From NCBI RefSeq assembly GCF_003933745.1, contig NZ_RSEB01000002.1, positions 310,001 through 374,000 on the forward strand: DNA of 64,000 bases, read 5' to 3'. How positions within the stretch are numbered: position 1 is the first letter of the stretch; every line of letters begins with the position of its first letter. Origin of the DNA: Glycomyces terrestris (GTDB lineage: Bacteria > Actinomycetota > Actinomycetes > Mycobacteriales > Micromonosporaceae). The notes beneath the pieces are model-generated. The model was not told the origin of the DNA. It did not search any database and was given only the letters and a program-made list of their open reading frames with translations. This document shows, in pieces, positions 43,715-56,332 of this stretch. A program made the translations under genes and the position numbers.

Positions 43715-44755
43715 GTGGTCAACGCCGTTCCGTCCCCGTCAGCGTCCCCGTTCCTCGCGGCCTGCCGCGGCGAGGAGCCCGGCCGCACCCCCGTCTGGTT
43801 CATGCGACAGGCCGGGCGGTCCCTGCCCGAGTACAAGGAGGCCCGCGCCGGCACCTCCATGCTCGAGGCCTGCCGCACCCCCGAGCTCGTCTGCGAGATC
43901 ACGATGCAGCCGGTGCGCCGCTACGGCGTCGACGCCGCCATCTTCTTCTCCGACATCGTGGTCCCCCTCGCCGCCATCGGCGTCGACATCGAGATCGTCC
44001 CCGGCGTCGGCCCCGTCGTCGCCGAGCCCTTCCGCACCGAGGCCGACGTCAAGCGCCTGCGCAACCTCGACCCGTGCGACGTCCCCTACATCACCGAGGC
44101 GATCGGCCTGCTCGGCAAGGAGCTCGGCGGCACCCCGCTCATCGGCTTCGCCGGCGCCCCCTTCACCCTCGCCTCCTACCTCATCGAGGGCGGGCCCTCC
44201 CGCGACCACGCCCAGACCAAGGCGCTCATGCGCTCCCAGCCGCGGGTGTGGCACGCCATCGCCTCCCGCCTCGCCGCCATCTGCGGCGAGTTCCTGCGCG
44301 TCCAGGTCGAGGCCGGCGCCCAGGCCGTGCAGCTCTTCGACTCCTGGGCCGGGGCGCTCTCCGAGGCCGACTACCGCGCCTTCGCCCTCCCGCACTCCAC
44401 CGCCGCTCTCGCGGGCGTGGCCCAGTCGGTGCCGCGCATCCACTTCGGCGTCGGCACCGGCCACCTCCTCGAGGCCATGAGCGAGACCGGCGCCGAGATC
44501 TCCGGCGTCGACTTCCGCATCCCCCTCGACGAGGCCGCGCGGCGCCTGCCCGGCAAGGTCCTCCAAGGCAACCTCGACCCGGCCCTCATCCTCGCCGACG
44601 AGGCCCCGCTCCTGGCCGAGACCGACGCCGTCCTCGCCGCCGGCCGCGCCGCCAAGGGCCACATCTTCAACCTCGGGCACGGCGTCCTCCCCGGCTCCGA
44701 CCCCGGCAAGCTCAAGCTCGTCGTGGACCGCGTGCACGAAACCACCGCCCGATGA
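43715..44755 (+). CDS. hemE: Uroporphyrinogen decarboxylase
   Basis: 346 residues. The signatures [16 protein letters not shown] (near residue 25) and [17 protein letters not shown] are present with the substrate-binding Arg residues and the Asp of FFSDIVVPL. It converts uroporphyrinogen III to coproporphyrinogen III. GTG 43715 is preferred because GAGG lies eight bases upstream; the open frame extends 21 codons further. It overlaps hemY at ATGA, the first of a hemE-hemY-hemQ operon. Confidence 0.96.
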   Translation: MVNAVPSPSASPFLAACRGEEPGRTPVWFMRQAGRSLPEYKEARAGTSMLEACRTPELVCEITMQPVRRYGVDAAIFFSDIVVPLAAIGVDIEIVPGVGPVVAEPFRTEADVKRLRNLDPCDVPYITEAIGLLGKELGGTPLIGFAGAPFTLASYLIEGGPSRDHAQTKALMRSQPRVWHAIASRLAAICGEFLRVQVEAGAQAVQLFDSWAGALSEADYRAFALPHSTAALAGVAQSVPRIHFGVGTGHLLEAMSETGAEISGVDFRIPLDEAARRLPGKVLQGNLDPALILADEAPLLAETDAVLAAGRAAKGHIFNLGHGVLPGSDPGKLKLVVDRVHETTAR

Positions 44756-46158
44756 GCCCCATGACGCCCGCCCGCGTCACCGGGACCCCCGGGCGCACCC
44801 GGGTCCTCGTCGCCGGCGGCGGCATCACCGGCATCGCCGCCGCGCACCGCCTGCGCGAACTCCTCGGCCCCGACGCCGAGATCATCGTGGCCGAGCAGTC
44901 GATGCGCCTGGGCGGCAAAATCCGCACCGTCGACTTCGCCGGCCGCCCGGTCGAGGCCGGCGCCGAGTCGCTCCTCGCGGCCCGCCCCGAGGCGATCGAC
45001 CTCGCCCGCGCCGTCGGCCTCGGCGACGCGCTCGTCCACCCCTCGGGCCTCAAGCCCGCCCTCAGCCTCGGCGGCGAACTCGTCGACTTCCCCGCCGGGC
45101 ACATGATGGGCATCCCCGGCGACCCGGCCGACGTCGCCGCGATCGCGAACGCCAAGGAGCGCCCCGACACCGGCCTGCCGATCCTCGGCCCCGGCCAGGA
45201 CCTGTCGGTCGGCGAACTCGTGCGCGCCCGCCTCGGCGACGACGTCCTCGACCGGCTCGTGGCCCCCATGCTCGCGGGCGTCTACGCCGGCGACGTCGAC
45301 CGCCTCTCCGTGCGCGCCGTCATGCCGCAGCTCGCCGCCGCGCTCGAACACCACGCGCGCCTGACCGAAGCGGTCCAGGAGATCAAGCGACCCGCCACCG
45401 GCAAGCCGGTCTTCGCCACCGTGGACGGCGGCCTCGAACGGCTCGTCACCGCGACCTCCGCCGCCGCCCGCGCCGAGATCCGCCTCGGCATGACCGTGCG
45501 CGAGCTCCGCCAGACCGCCGCCGGCTGGGAAGTCGTCACCGGGCCCGTCCCCGACCCCGTCAAGGTCACCGCCGACGCCGTCCTCCTCGCCGTCCCCGCC
45601 AAACCCGCGGCCGACCTCCTCCGCGCCGTCGCCCCCGAGGCCGCCGCCGCGCTCTCCGGCGTCGCCTACGCCTCGGTCGCCCTGGCCGCGTTCGCCTTCG
45701 ACCGGATCGAGCTGCCGGAGCGCTCGGGCTTCCTCACCCCCGCCTCCGAAGGCAAGACCGTCAAGGCCGCCACCTTCGCCTCCAAGAAGTGGCCGCACCT
45801 GGGCCGCCGCCGCCAGATCGTGCGCGTCTCCATGGGCCGCCTCGGCGAGGAGGCCCTCCTCCAGCACGACGACGCCACCCTCGCCAAGACCGCCCTGCGC
45901 GAACTCGGCGAGCACCTCGGGCAGCGCCTGCCCGAACCGGTCGAGCAGCGCATCGACCGCTGGGGCGGCGCACTGCCCCAGTACGCTCCGGGGCACAATG
46001 CCCGCGTGGCCGCCGCCCGCGAGGCGCTGGCCCGCCACCGCGGCATCGCCGTCGCCGGCGCCGCCGTGGACGGGGTCGGCATCGCCGCGTGCATCGCCTC
46101 CGGCCGGGCCGCCGCCGACCAGATCGCGGCCTCGCTGCCGCCAGTGACCGAGAAGTAG
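44752..46158 (+). CDS. hemY: Coproporphyrinogen III oxidase (HemY/CgoX)
   Basis: 468 residues. The FAD-binding [18 protein letters not shown] lies near residue 18, with [13 protein letters not shown] after it, and the C-terminal FAD segment is [21 protein letters not shown]. In Gram-positive bacteria that carry hemQ this enzyme oxidises coproporphyrinogen III to coproporphyrin III rather than acting on protoporphyrinogen. ATG 44752 overlaps the hemE stop; an in-frame ATG three codons later is an alternative. Confidence 0.93.
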   Translation: MSPMTPARVTGTPGRTRVLVAGGGITGIAAAHRLRELLGPDAEIIVAEQSMRLGGKIRTVDFAGRPVEAGAESLLAARPEAIDLARAVGLGDALVHPSGLKPALSLGGELVDFPAGHMMGIPGDPADVAAIANAKERPDTGLPILGPGQDLSVGELVRARLGDDVLDRLVAPMLAGVYAGDVDRLSVRAVMPQLAAALEHHARLTEAVQEIKRPATGKPVFATVDGGLERLVTATSAAARAEIRLGMTVRELRQTAAGWEVVTGPVPDPVKVTADAVLLAVPAKPAADLLRAVAPEAAAALSGVAYASVALAAFAFDRIELPERSGFLTPASEGKTVKAATFASKKWPHLGRRRQIVRVSMGRLGEEALLQHDDATLAKTALRELGEHLGQRLPEPVEQRIDRWGGALPQYAPGHNARVAAAREALARHRGIAVAGAAVDGVGIAACIASGRAAADQIAASLPPVTEK

Positions 46159-46170
46159 AAGGGCCGCACC

Positions 46171-46884
46171 GTGACCGAACGCCAGTCCAACAATCCCAAC
46201 GCCGCGCGGATCAAGGAGCTCAACGAGACGATCCGCTACACCCTGTGGTCGGTGTTCCGGGTCGAGGAGCCGATGCCGTCGATCCGGCAGGACCTCGCCA
46301 GCGACATGGAGGCGTTCTTCAAGAAGCACTGCGGCGACCAGGGCGTCACCGTGCGCGGCACCTACGACCTCACCGGGATGCGCGCCGACGCCGACCTCAT
46401 GGTCTGGTGGCACGCCGAGTCCTCCGACCGGCTCCAGAAGGCGTACGCGGACTTCCGCCGCTCCCCGCTCGGCCGCCACCTCGCGCCCGTGTGGTCGAAC
46501 ATGGCCCTGCACCGGCCCGCCGAGTTCAACCGCAGCCACCTGCCGGCCTTCCTCACCGAGGAGCCGCGCGGCTACGTGAGCGTCTACCCGTTCGTGCGCT
46601 CCTACGAGTGGTACCTGCTGCCCGAGGAGGAGCGGCGCGACCTGCTGCGCGAGCACGGCCAGATGGCCCGCGACTACCCGGACGTGCGCGCCAACACCGT
46701 CCCGGCGTTCTCCCTCGGCGACTACGAGTGGATCCTCGCCTTCGAGGCGGACGAGCTCCACCGGATCGTCGACCTCATGCGCGAGCTGCGCGCCTCCGGG
46801 GCCCGCCGCCACGTGCGCGAGGAGATCCCGTTCTTCACCGGCAGGCGCCGCTCGATCACCGACATCGTCAACGACCTGCCGTAG
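46171..46884 (+). CDS. hemQ: Coproheme decarboxylase HemQ (ChdC)
   Basis: 237 residues, chlorite-dismutase fold. The substrate-radical Tyr is in [10 protein letters not shown] (about 139) and the axial heme His in [11 protein letters not shown] (about 162). It decarboxylates coproheme to heme b, the last step of the coproporphyrin-dependent route. GTG 46171 follows AAGGG and lies 12 bases after hemY. Its presence with hemE and hemY shows the Gram-positive heme pathway; ferrochelatase is not in the window. Confidence 0.95.
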   Translation: MTERQSNNPNAARIKELNETIRYTLWSVFRVEEPMPSIRQDLASDMEAFFKKHCGDQGVTVRGTYDLTGMRADADLMVWWHAESSDRLQKAYADFRRSPLGRHLAPVWSNMALHRPAEFNRSHLPAFLTEEPRGYVSVYPFVRSYEWYLLPEEERRDLLREHGQMARDYPDVRANTVPAFSLGDYEWILAFEADELHRIVDLMRELRASGARRHVREEIPFFTGRRRSITDIVNDLP

Positions 46885-46892
46885 GGAGCGCC

Positions 46893-47084
46893 ATGGACAC
46901 CCCCGCCGGGGCCGGCCCCCTCGTCTTCGCCAACTTCGCGATCATGGTGGTCGTGGTCCTCGCGTTCGCCTACGCGATCCTCGCCGTCATGGCCGCGCTC
47001 GGCCTCACGAGCTTCTCCGTGTTCGAGCGCTTCCGCAAGAAGCGCGAGGAGCCCGAGGACGACGGCATCGATGGACTCTTCTAG
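46893..47084 (+). CDS. Small single-span membrane protein
   Basis: 63 residues. One long hydrophobic helix (about 11-36) is followed by the basic-then-acidic tail RFRKKREEPEDDGIDG. GGGAG lies upstream of ATG 46893, directly after hemQ. The end overlaps the peptidase-like gene by 14 bases. No family was recognised. Co-expression with hemQ and the next gene is likely. Confidence 0.65.
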   Translation: MDTPAGAGPLVFANFAIMVVVVLAFAYAILAVMAALGLTSFSVFERFRKKREEPEDDGIDGLF

Positions 47085-47496
47085 CTGGCTCTACCCGCTG
47101 CTGCTCGTGGCCGCCGCCGCCCTCATGGCCGAGAGCGTGCGGCAGCTGCGGCGCCGCTGGCTCCTCGTCACGGTCGAGGGCGACTCGATGGAGCCCGCGC
47201 TCAAGGACGGCGACGAGGTCCTCGCCAAGCGCACCCGGCGCATCGCGGCCGGCGACGTCGTCGTCGCCGCGGCGCCGGACCCGCGGCTCGGCTGGGCCGA
47301 GGCCCGGCGCGCGAAGGCCCCCTGGTGGGTCAAGCGCGTCGCCGCCGGCCCCGGCGAGCCCATGCCCGGCTCCGGCGACCCCGTCCCGCCCGGCCACTAC
47401 TTCCTGCTCAGCGACAACCCGGCCGGCTCGGACTCGCGCCGCCACGGGCCCTGCCCCGAGAAGATGATCTTCGGCACGATGGTGCGCGGTTTCTGA
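47071..47496 (+). CDS. Signal peptidase I-like (S26) membrane protein
   Basis: 141 residues, short for a signal peptidase. An N-terminal membrane helix precedes VEGDSMEPAL with the catalytic Ser (about residue 39). The Lys is probably in WWVKRVAAGPG, and the later box is LLSDNPAGSDSRRHG. These are the S26 boxes B, D and E, so it may be a small specialised peptidase rather than the housekeeping enzyme. Its substrate is unknown. ATG 47071 lies within the end of the previous gene. Confidence 0.82.
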   Translation: MDSSSWLYPLLLVAAAALMAESVRQLRRRWLLVTVEGDSMEPALKDGDEVLAKRTRRIAAGDVVVAAAPDPRLGWAEARRAKAPWWVKRVAAGPGEPMPGSGDPVPPGHYFLLSDNPAGSDSRRHGPCPEKMIFGTMVRGF

Positions 47497-47527
47497 CGGA
47501 TGAGGCGATCCTAAGTACCGGGCGGCG

Positions 47528-47546
47528 CGTCCCGGTATCCGGGACG
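47528..47546. promoter_or_regulatory. Inverted repeat upstream of ilvD
   Basis: CGTCCCGG-TAT-CCGGGACG is a perfect 8-bp palindrome with a 3-base centre, ending 3 bases before the proposed -10 of ilvD. It is placed where an operator would act. Confidence 0.4.
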
Positions 47547-47549
47547 TGG

Positions 47550-47555
47550 CAGACT
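47550..47555 (+). promoter_or_regulatory. -10 box, probable leaderless ilvD transcript
   Basis: CAGACT, six bases, ATG 47562; no ribosome-binding site. Confidence 0.35.
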
Positions 47556-47561
47556 TGAGCC

Positions 47562-49406
47562 ATGCCAGCGCTTCGTTCTCGCACATCCACCCACGGCCGC
47601 CAGATGGCGGGCGCTCGCGCGCTGTGGCGCGCCACCGGCATGACCGACTCCGACTTCGGCAAGCCGATCGTGGCCATCGCCAACTCCTACACGCAGTTCG
47701 TGCCCGGCCACGTCCACCTCAAGGACCTCGGCGAGATCGTCGCCGACTCGATCCGGGAGGCCGGCGGCGTCTCCAAGGAGTTCCACACGATCGCCGTCGA
47801 CGACGGCATCGCCATGGGCCACTCCGGGATGCTCTACTCGCTCCCCAGCCGCGAGATCATCGCCGACTCCGTCGAGTACATGGTGAACGCGCACTGCGCC
47901 GACGCCCTCGTGTGCATCTCCAACTGCGACAAGATCACCCCGGGCATGCTCATGGCCGCGCTGCGGCTGAACATCCCGGTCGTGTTCGTCTCCGGCGGCC
48001 CCATGGAGGCCGGCAAGACGGTCGACAGCGACGGGATCGTCACCCAGAAGCTCGACCTCATCGACCCGATGATCGCCGCCGCCAACGACGACGTCTCCGA
48101 CGCGCAGCTGCGCAAGATGGAGGAGGCCGCCTGCCCCACGTGCGGCTCCTGCTCGGGCATGTTCACCGCGAACTCCATGAACTGCCTGACCGAGGCCATG
48201 GGCCTCTCGCTGCCGGGCAACGGCTCCACGCTCGCCACCCACGCGGCCCGCCGCGACCTGTTCTCCGAGGCCGGGCGCGTCGTCATGGACCTCGCCAAGC
48301 GCTACTACGAGCAGGACGACGAGTCGGTCCTGCCGCGCAGCATCGCCTCCCGCGGCGCGTTCGAGAACGCGATGGCCCTCGACGTGGCGATGGGCGGCTC
48401 CACGAACACGATCCTGCACCTGCTCGCCGCCGCCCGCGAGGCCGAGCTCGACTTCTCCGTGGCCGACATCGACGCGATCTCGCGCCGCGTCCCCTGCCTC
48501 GCGAAGGTCGCCCCGAACTCCGCCAAGTACCACATGGAGGACGTCCACCGCGCCGGCGGCATCCCCGCGATCCTCGGCGAGCTGCACCGTGGCGGCCTCC
48601 TGAACGACGACGTCCACTCCATCCACGCCGGCTCGCTCGCCGAGTGGCTCGGCAAGTGGGACATCCGCGGCGGCGACGCCGCCCCCGAGGCGATCGAGCT
48701 GTTCCACGCCGCGCCCGGCAACGTCCGCACCACGCAGGCGTTCTCGACCGCGAACCGCTGGAAGACCCTCGACACCGACGCCGCCGACGGCTGCATCCGC
48801 TCCGTCGAGCACGCCTACACCAAGGACGGCGGCCTCGCGGTCCTGTTCGGCAACCTCGCCGAGGACGGCTGCGTCGTCAAGGTCGCCGGCGTCCCCGAGG
48901 AGAACTGGACCTTCACCGGCCCCGCGCACGTCTTCGAGTCCCAGGACGACGCCGTCCAGGGCATCCTCGACAAGTCCGTCGTCGAAGGCGAGGTCGTGGT
49001 CATCCGCTACGAGGGCCCCAAGGGCGGCCCCGGCATGCAGGAGATGCTGTACCCGACCTCGTTCCTCAAGGGCCGCGGCCTCGGCCGCAAGTGCGCGCTC
49101 ATCACCGACGGGCGCTTCTCCGGCGGCACCTCGGGCCTGTCGATCGGGCACGTCAGCCCCGAAGCGGCCGGCGGCGGCCTCATCGCCCTGGTCGAGTCCG
49201 GCGACCTCATCGAGATCGACATCCCGAACCGCCGGCTCGAGCTCAAGGTCGACCAGGCCGTCCTCGACGAGCGCCGCCTCGCGCAGGAGAAGCGCGAGCG
49301 GCCCTACACGCCCGTGGACCGCGACCGGGTCGTCTCCCGCGCGCTCCAGGCGTACGCCGCCATGGCCACCCCGGCCAGCGACGGCGCCGTCCGCAAGGTC
49401 GGCTAG
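47562..49406 (+). CDS. ilvD: Dihydroxy-acid dehydratase
   Basis: 614 residues, the length of the E. coli-type enzyme. Iron-sulfur ligands lie in [10 protein letters not shown] (Cys122) and [10 protein letters not shown] (191-200). The C-terminal motif [20 protein letters not shown] is intact. It dehydrates dihydroxy-isovalerate and dihydroxy-methylvalerate, the third shared step of valine, leucine and isoleucine synthesis. It is separated from ilvBNC by the GGDEF-EAL gene and has its own strong terminator. Confidence 0.97.
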   Translation: MPALRSRTSTHGRQMAGARALWRATGMTDSDFGKPIVAIANSYTQFVPGHVHLKDLGEIVADSIREAGGVSKEFHTIAVDDGIAMGHSGMLYSLPSREIIADSVEYMVNAHCADALVCISNCDKITPGMLMAALRLNIPVVFVSGGPMEAGKTVDSDGIVTQKLDLIDPMIAAANDDVSDAQLRKMEEAACPTCGSCSGMFTANSMNCLTEAMGLSLPGNGSTLATHAARRDLFSEAGRVVMDLAKRYYEQDDESVLPRSIASRGAFENAMALDVAMGGSTNTILHLLAAAREAELDFSVADIDAISRRVPCLAKVAPNSAKYHMEDVHRAGGIPAILGELHRGGLLNDDVHSIHAGSLAEWLGKWDIRGGDAAPEAIELFHAAPGNVRTTQAFSTANRWKTLDTDAADGCIRSVEHAYTKDGGLAVLFGNLAEDGCVVKVAGVPEENWTFTGPAHVFESQDDAVQGILDKSVVEGEVVVIRYEGPKGGPGMQEMLYPTSFLKGRGLGRKCALITDGRFSGGTSGLSIGHVSPEAAGGGLIALVESGDLIEIDIPNRRLELKVDQAVLDERRLAQEKRERPYTPVDRDRVVSRALQAYAAMATPASDGAVRKVG

Positions 49407-49417
49407 CGACATCCGCC

Positions 49418-49451
49418 GCGGCGGGGCCCTCCGTTCGGAGGGCCCCGCCGC
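49418..49451 (+). terminator. Terminator after ilvD
   Basis: A perfect 15-bp stem with the loop GTTC, 11 bases after the stop. Confidence 0.85.
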
Positions 49452-49607
49452 TCGCGTGCCCCCGGCGGCGCGAGTCCGCCGCCCTCCCCGGCCCCGCCGA
49501 GTAGCCGATCCGTCACCGCGGCAGGGATTCACGGGAGGCCCGCTACGGATTCAACGAACCATGCGGCATCCTGTAATGCACGAGGCTTCCTACGATTGGG
49601 CCAGTGG

Positions 49608-52322
49608 ATGACCGCAACCCCCCGTCGCGTCCGGCAGCTCCTGTCCTGGACGGCGACCGCCGCAGTCTGGTGCTCCGTGCTGGCCGCGGCCATCGTGGTC
49701 GGACTCCAGAGCTCCTTCCAGCCGATCGCGCCCGGCACCGCCGCCGCGCTCGGCTCCTTCGGCGCCGCCTGCGCCGGCTCCCTCATGTGGCGCGCCGCCG
49801 GCCGCATCACCGCGGGCCGCCGCACCACCTACCAGCTCATGGCCGCCGGCATCCAGACCACGGCCGCCGCCTTCGCCGCCGCCTGCTGGCTCCCCGACCC
49901 CGCCGCCGACGCCGTCGCCGGCACCGGCTTCGCCGCCTCCGTCGTCCTCTGGGCCCTCGCCCTCCTGCGCCTGCCCGACAGCGGCTGGGAGCCCCAGGCC
50001 GTCCAGCGCCGCCTCGTCGACGGCGCCTTCGTCGGCCTCTGCGCCCTCTTCTTCGCCTGGACCCTCTTCGCCCGCCCCCTCTTCGCCGAGGTGCGCGGCC
50101 CCCTCGGCGAAGGCGACCTCGCCATCGTCATCCCCGGCATGATGGGCGTCGTCCTCCTCGGCGTCGGCTTCACCACCACCTTCCGCATCCAGCGCTGGCG
50201 CCGCCGCCACGCCTTCGCCTACCTCGCCGTCTTCGCCGTCCACTTCACCGGCCTCTCCACCTTCGTCTCCTGGCAGTGGGACCGCCCCGAGGGGCGCGTC
50301 CTGTGGTGGTCCGTCCTCTGGGTCGCCACCTGCGCGGCCCTCCTCGGCGTCACCTACCTCGCCCGCAGCCAGAAGCCCGCCCCCGTCGACAAGCCCAACT
50401 ACCCCGGCGTCCACTACACCGTCATGGCCGGCGCCGCCGCCCTCGCGGCCGCCGCCGTCCTCATCAACGGCGCCACCCGCGGCCCCCTGCCCCTCGACGC
50501 CACCCTCCTCGGCCTCGCCGCCGTCGCCGCCCTCGGCGCCCGCCTCACCCTCACCTACTTCGACGTCAGACGCGTCACCGGCGAGGCCGCCGCCCGGCAG
50601 CGCCGCCTCTCCGCCATCGTCGGCGTCGCCTCCGACACCGTCCTCGTCCTCGACCCCGACCTCACCGTCACCTGGCACCCCGAGGACTCCGCCTGGCGGC
50701 CCGCCACCGAGTCCGGCACCTGCGTCGGCGCCTCCTTCCTCGACCTCGTCCACGTCGACGACCGCCGCAACACCGAAGAGGACCTCCGCACCCTCCTCGA
50801 CGGCCTCAGCCACACCGGCCAGGTCTCCCTCAACATCCGCGTCCGCGACTCCGCCCGCCGCTGGCGGCACACCGAGACCGTCGTGACCGACCTCCGCGGC
50901 CGCCCCCAGGTCCGCGGCCTCGTCGCCCGCATGGAGGACGTCGGCGCCCGCCGCAGCCTCGAGACCGAACTCGCCCGCATGGCCTACAGCGACCCCCTCA
51001 CCGGCCTCGCCAACCGCCGCGCCCTCCTCCAGAGCCTCGAGGACGGCGTCGCCGCCGAGGAGCACCAGACCGCGCTCCTCCTGCTCGACCTCGACGGCTT
51101 CAAGAACGTCAACGACACCCGCGGCCACGACTTCGGCGACGAACTCCTCGTCGAGGTCTCCCGCCGCATCAAGGAACTCCTGCGCCCCACCGACGTCGGC
51201 GCCCGCCTCGGCGGCGACGAGTTCGCGATCCTCCTGCGCGCCAGCTGGTCCGAGGCAGTCGCCACCGCCAAGGCCCTCGTCGCCCGCCTCGGCGAGCCCT
51301 ACGAGTTCCACGACGAGTCCACCGTCTTCGTCACCGGCTCCGTCGGCATCGCCACCGCCGCCGAGGGACTCGGCGACCCCGAGCTCCTCCTCCGCAACGC
51401 CGACCTCGCCCTCCGCGCCGCCAAGCAGGCCGGCAAGAACCGCTACGCCACCTACGACGCCGAGTTCGACCGCCGCGTGCGCCGCAAGAACGAACTCAGC
51501 CAGGAGCTGCGCGGCGCCATCGGCCGCGACGAGCTCCGCCTCGTCTACCAGCCCGTCTTCGACGTCACCGACCGCACCATCGTCGGCGCCGAGGCCCTGC
51601 TGCGCTGGAACCACCCCCGCCTCGGCCAGGTCAGCCCCGGCGAGTTCATCCCCGCCGCCACCGAGTCCGGCCTCACCCAGGACCTCGCCGTCTGGACCGT
51701 CAACCGCGCCGCCGAGCAGCTCGCCGCCTGGCAGAACGGCGGCATCAAGGCCTGGATCTCCGTGAACGTCTCCGTCAAGGAGCTCCACACCCACCTGTTC
51801 GCGACCGAGGTCAACACCGCGCTCATCGCCGCCGGCGTCCCCGCCAAGCGCCTCGTGCTCGAAGTCACCGAGCACGACTTCTCCCACCAGATGAACACCC
51901 TCATCGCCCAGCTCGGCGCCCTCCGCGGCGCCGGCGTCCGGATCGCCTTGGACGACTTCGGGTCCGGCTACTCCTCGCTCGGCCAGCTGGAGCGCCTCCC
52001 CGTCGACATCATCAAGATCGACCGCGACCTCATCGCCAAGGACGACGGCGGCGTCGGCCCCCTCGCCGCCGTCACCGTCGCCCTCGGCCGCATCCTCGGC
52101 ATGGAGGTCATCGCCGAGGGCGTCGAGACCGACCTCCAGCTCAACGCCATGATCGCGGCCCAGGCCCCGCTCGTGCAGGGCTACCTCCTCGCCAAGCCGA
52201 TGGACCCCGACGACCTGACGCGCTGGCTCACCGAGGAGCCCAAGGCCCTCGCGTCCGAGGCGCACCCCGTCCCCCGGCCCCGCGACACGCCGAACGACGT
52301 CCCGGGATCTGAGAAAAGTTGA
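49608..52322 (+). CDS. Membrane-bound GGDEF-EAL (c-di-GMP) protein with PAS domain
   Basis: 904 residues. Some nine to ten membrane helices fill residues 15-320. A PAS-like domain follows (about 325-450), then a GGDEF domain with RLGGDEFAIL (about 532-541) and an EAL domain with EALLRW (about 661), DDFGSGYSSL and EGVET. Both active-site motifs look intact, so it could make or degrade cyclic di-GMP, which in actinomycetes controls development. ATG 49608 lacks a ribosome-binding site; TACGAT lies 11 bases upstream. Confidence 0.9.
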   Translation: MTATPRRVRQLLSWTATAAVWCSVLAAAIVVGLQSSFQPIAPGTAAALGSFGAACAGSLMWRAAGRITAGRRTTYQLMAAGIQTTAAAFAAACWLPDPAADAVAGTGFAASVVLWALALLRLPDSGWEPQAVQRRLVDGAFVGLCALFFAWTLFARPLFAEVRGPLGEGDLAIVIPGMMGVVLLGVGFTTTFRIQRWRRRHAFAYLAVFAVHFTGLSTFVSWQWDRPEGRVLWWSVLWVATCAALLGVTYLARSQKPAPVDKPNYPGVHYTVMAGAAALAAAAVLINGATRGPLPLDATLLGLAAVAALGARLTLTYFDVRRVTGEAAARQRRLSAIVGVASDTVLVLDPDLTVTWHPEDSAWRPATESGTCVGASFLDLVHVDDRRNTEEDLRTLLDGLSHTGQVSLNIRVRDSARRWRHTETVVTDLRGRPQVRGLVARMEDVGARRSLETELARMAYSDPLTGLANRRALLQSLEDGVAAEEHQTALLLLDLDGFKNVNDTRGHDFGDELLVEVSRRIKELLRPTDVGARLGGDEFAILLRASWSEAVATAKALVARLGEPYEFHDESTVFVTGSVGIATAAEGLGDPELLLRNADLALRAAKQAGKNRYATYDAEFDRRVRRKNELSQELRGAIGRDELRLVYQPVFDVTDRTIVGAEALLRWNHPRLGQVSPGEFIPAATESGLTQDLAVWTVNRAAEQLAAWQNGGIKAWISVNVSVKELHTHLFATEVNTALIAAGVPAKRLVLEVTEHDFSHQMNTLIAQLGALRGAGVRIALDDFGSGYSSLGQLERLPVDIIKIDRDLIAKDDGGVGPLAAVTVALGRILGMEVIAEGVETDLQLNAMIAAQAPLVQGYLLAKPMDPDDLTRWLTEEPKALASEAHPVPRPRDTPNDVPGSEKS

Positions 52323-52347
52323 CTCACGGGCCGGAATCGTGAATCAT
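52319..52347 (+). promoter_or_regulatory. Promoter of the ilvBNC operon
   Basis: TTGACT, 17 bases, AATCAT; the -35 overlaps the stop codon of the preceding gene. Transcription would start close to the leader peptide GTG at 52355. Confidence 0.6.
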
Positions 52348-52354
52348 GGGGGGC

Positions 52355-52429
52355 GTGCCGCAGCAGAACTACGACCAGAACGCGACCGAGGCCTTCGCCG
52401 CCCGGCCGCTCGTCGTAGTACTTATCTAG
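52355..52429 (+). CDS. ilvB leader peptide (branched-chain attenuator)
   Basis: A 24-residue open frame begins at GTG (an in-frame ATG at 52346 would add three residues, but lies in the -10). It begins MPQQNYDQ and ends in Leu-Val-Val-Val-Leu-Ile just before TAG, so six consecutive codons read the end products of the pathway. Its stop codon touches the first stem of the attenuator. Ribosome stalling at these codons under Val/Leu/Ile shortage should prevent formation of the terminator. Confidence 0.85.
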   Translation: MPQQNYDQNATEAFAARPLVVVLI

Positions 52430-52490
52430 CGCACCGTCGTTCTCCGACGGTGCGCTCGCCCCGTGCGTCTTAGCACGCGGGCGATTTTTT
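52429..52490 (+). promoter_or_regulatory. ilvB transcription attenuator (hairpin plus T-tract terminator)
   Basis: Hairpin 1 is a perfect 11-bp stem at 52429-52455 with the loop TTCTC. Hairpin 2 at 52457-52483 has a 10-bp stem with one bulge, followed by A and six T: the only classic intrinsic terminator in the window. The order of leader codons, pause hairpin and terminator is that of amino-acid attenuators. I could not resolve a strong alternative antiterminator by hand. Confidence 0.85.
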
Positions 52491-52549
52491 CTGCCCGGGG
52501 AACGACGCAGCATGTCGAACCAGCCACATCTCCCTATTGGACGAAGGAC

Positions 52550-54430
<1,881 letters not shown>

Positions 54431-54432
54431 CC

Positions 54433-54960
54433 ATGACCACGCATACGCTGTCGGTCCTCGTCGAGAACAAGCCCGGCGTCCTCGCCCGGGTGGCCGCCCT
54501 GTTCTCCAGGCGCGGCTTCAACATCGACTCCCTCGCCGTCGGCGAGACCGAGCACCCCGGCGTCAGCCGCATCACCATCGTGGTGGACGTCGAGGCGGGC
54601 TCGCTGGAGCAGGTCACCAAGCAGCTCAACAAGCTCATCCACGTCCTCAAGATCGTGGAACTGGAAGCGGGCTCCTCCGTGCAGCGCGAACTGCTGCTGG
54701 TGAAGGTCCGCGCCGACGCCGCCACCCGCGGCCAGGTGATCGCCGCCGCCGAGCTGTTCAAGGCCCGCTCGGTCGACGTCACACCCGACACGGTCACCTT
54801 CGAGGTCACCGGGAACCGCGACAAGATCGAGGCGTTCCTGGAAGTCCTGGAGCCGTTCGGGATCAAGGAGCTCGTCCAGTCGGGGACGGTCGCACTGGGG
54901 CGGGGGGCCAAGTCCATGGCCTCGCTGTCGCGCTACGTCTCACCGAATAGCCAGCAGTAA
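54433..54960 (+). CDS. ilvN: Acetolactate synthase small (regulatory) subunit
   Basis: 175 residues. The N-terminal ACT domain reads HTLSVLVENKPGVLARVAALFSRRGFNIDSL, with the valine-binding loop, and the ALS_ss_C domain follows (about 85-165). It raises catalytic activity and gives feedback inhibition by valine. ATG 54433 starts two bases after the ilvB stop, with GGGAGAG upstream. Confidence 0.96.
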   Translation: MTTHTLSVLVENKPGVLARVAALFSRRGFNIDSLAVGETEHPGVSRITIVVDVEAGSLEQVTKQLNKLIHVLKIVELEAGSSVQRELLLVKVRADAATRGQVIAAAELFKARSVDVTPDTVTFEVTGNRDKIEAFLEVLEPFGIKELVQSGTVALGRGAKSMASLSRYVSPNSQQ

Positions 54961-55992
<1,032 letters not shown>

Positions 55993-56051
55993 CCGCGGAC
56001 CGATCCATGTGATCGGCACCGAGACCGCCTTGGTTCTCAGCAACTCAGGCG

Positions 56052-56088
56052 GGTGGGCCGGGAGCCGCAATGCGGCTCCCGGCCCACC
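56052..56088 (+). terminator. Terminator after ilvC
   Basis: A perfect 17-bp stem with the loop AAT, 60 bases after the stop. Confidence 0.85.
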
Positions 56089-56145
56089 GGTCATTCGAGG
56101 TGCAGCGCGTTCGTGGCGGCGATTCTGGATCTGCCGCATCTGCGG

Positions 56146-56151
56146 TAGAAC
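56146..56151 (+). promoter_or_regulatory. -10 box upstream of the hicA remnant
   Basis: TAGAAC, six bases, ATG 56158; no ribosome-binding site. A leaderless arrangement like others in the window. Confidence 0.4.
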
Positions 56152-56157
56152 TGTGGA

Positions 56158-56332
56158 ATGGCACTGAGGTTCGATAGCCCTGCAGCCGAGCAGCTCGCGC
56201 GCGAACGAGATCTGGAACTGCCCGTGCGGGGCTCACACGACCGCGTTGCCACGGCATCGAGACATCAGTCCCGGCACCTGTGCCAGCATCATCAGGCATT
56301 TGGAATGCCTGGAGGAGGGGTGGCTGCGATGA
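56158..56332 (+). pseudogene. hicA: Frameshifted HicA-type toxin gene
   Basis: The ATG at 56158 opens a frame reading MALRFDSPAAEQLARE. From about 56205 the homologous text continues in the next frame: IWNCPCGAHTTALPRHRD, then ISPGTCASIIRHLECLEEGWLR and TGA at 56330-56332. IPRHR/ISPG-type motifs are those of HicA-like mRNA interferases, and the stop overlaps the hicB ATG as ATGA, the normal coupling of a hicAB pair. The second frame has no start codon of its own. A small deletion or one-base insertion near GCGCGCGAACGAGATC best explains it; the toxin would be lost. Confidence 0.6.

Noticed and set aside
49590-52265. Minus-strand frame of 891 codons opposite the GGDEF-EAL gene
   Set aside because: Gly/Ala/Glu-rich mirror of a real gene in high-GC DNA; the plus strand carries clear catalytic motifs.
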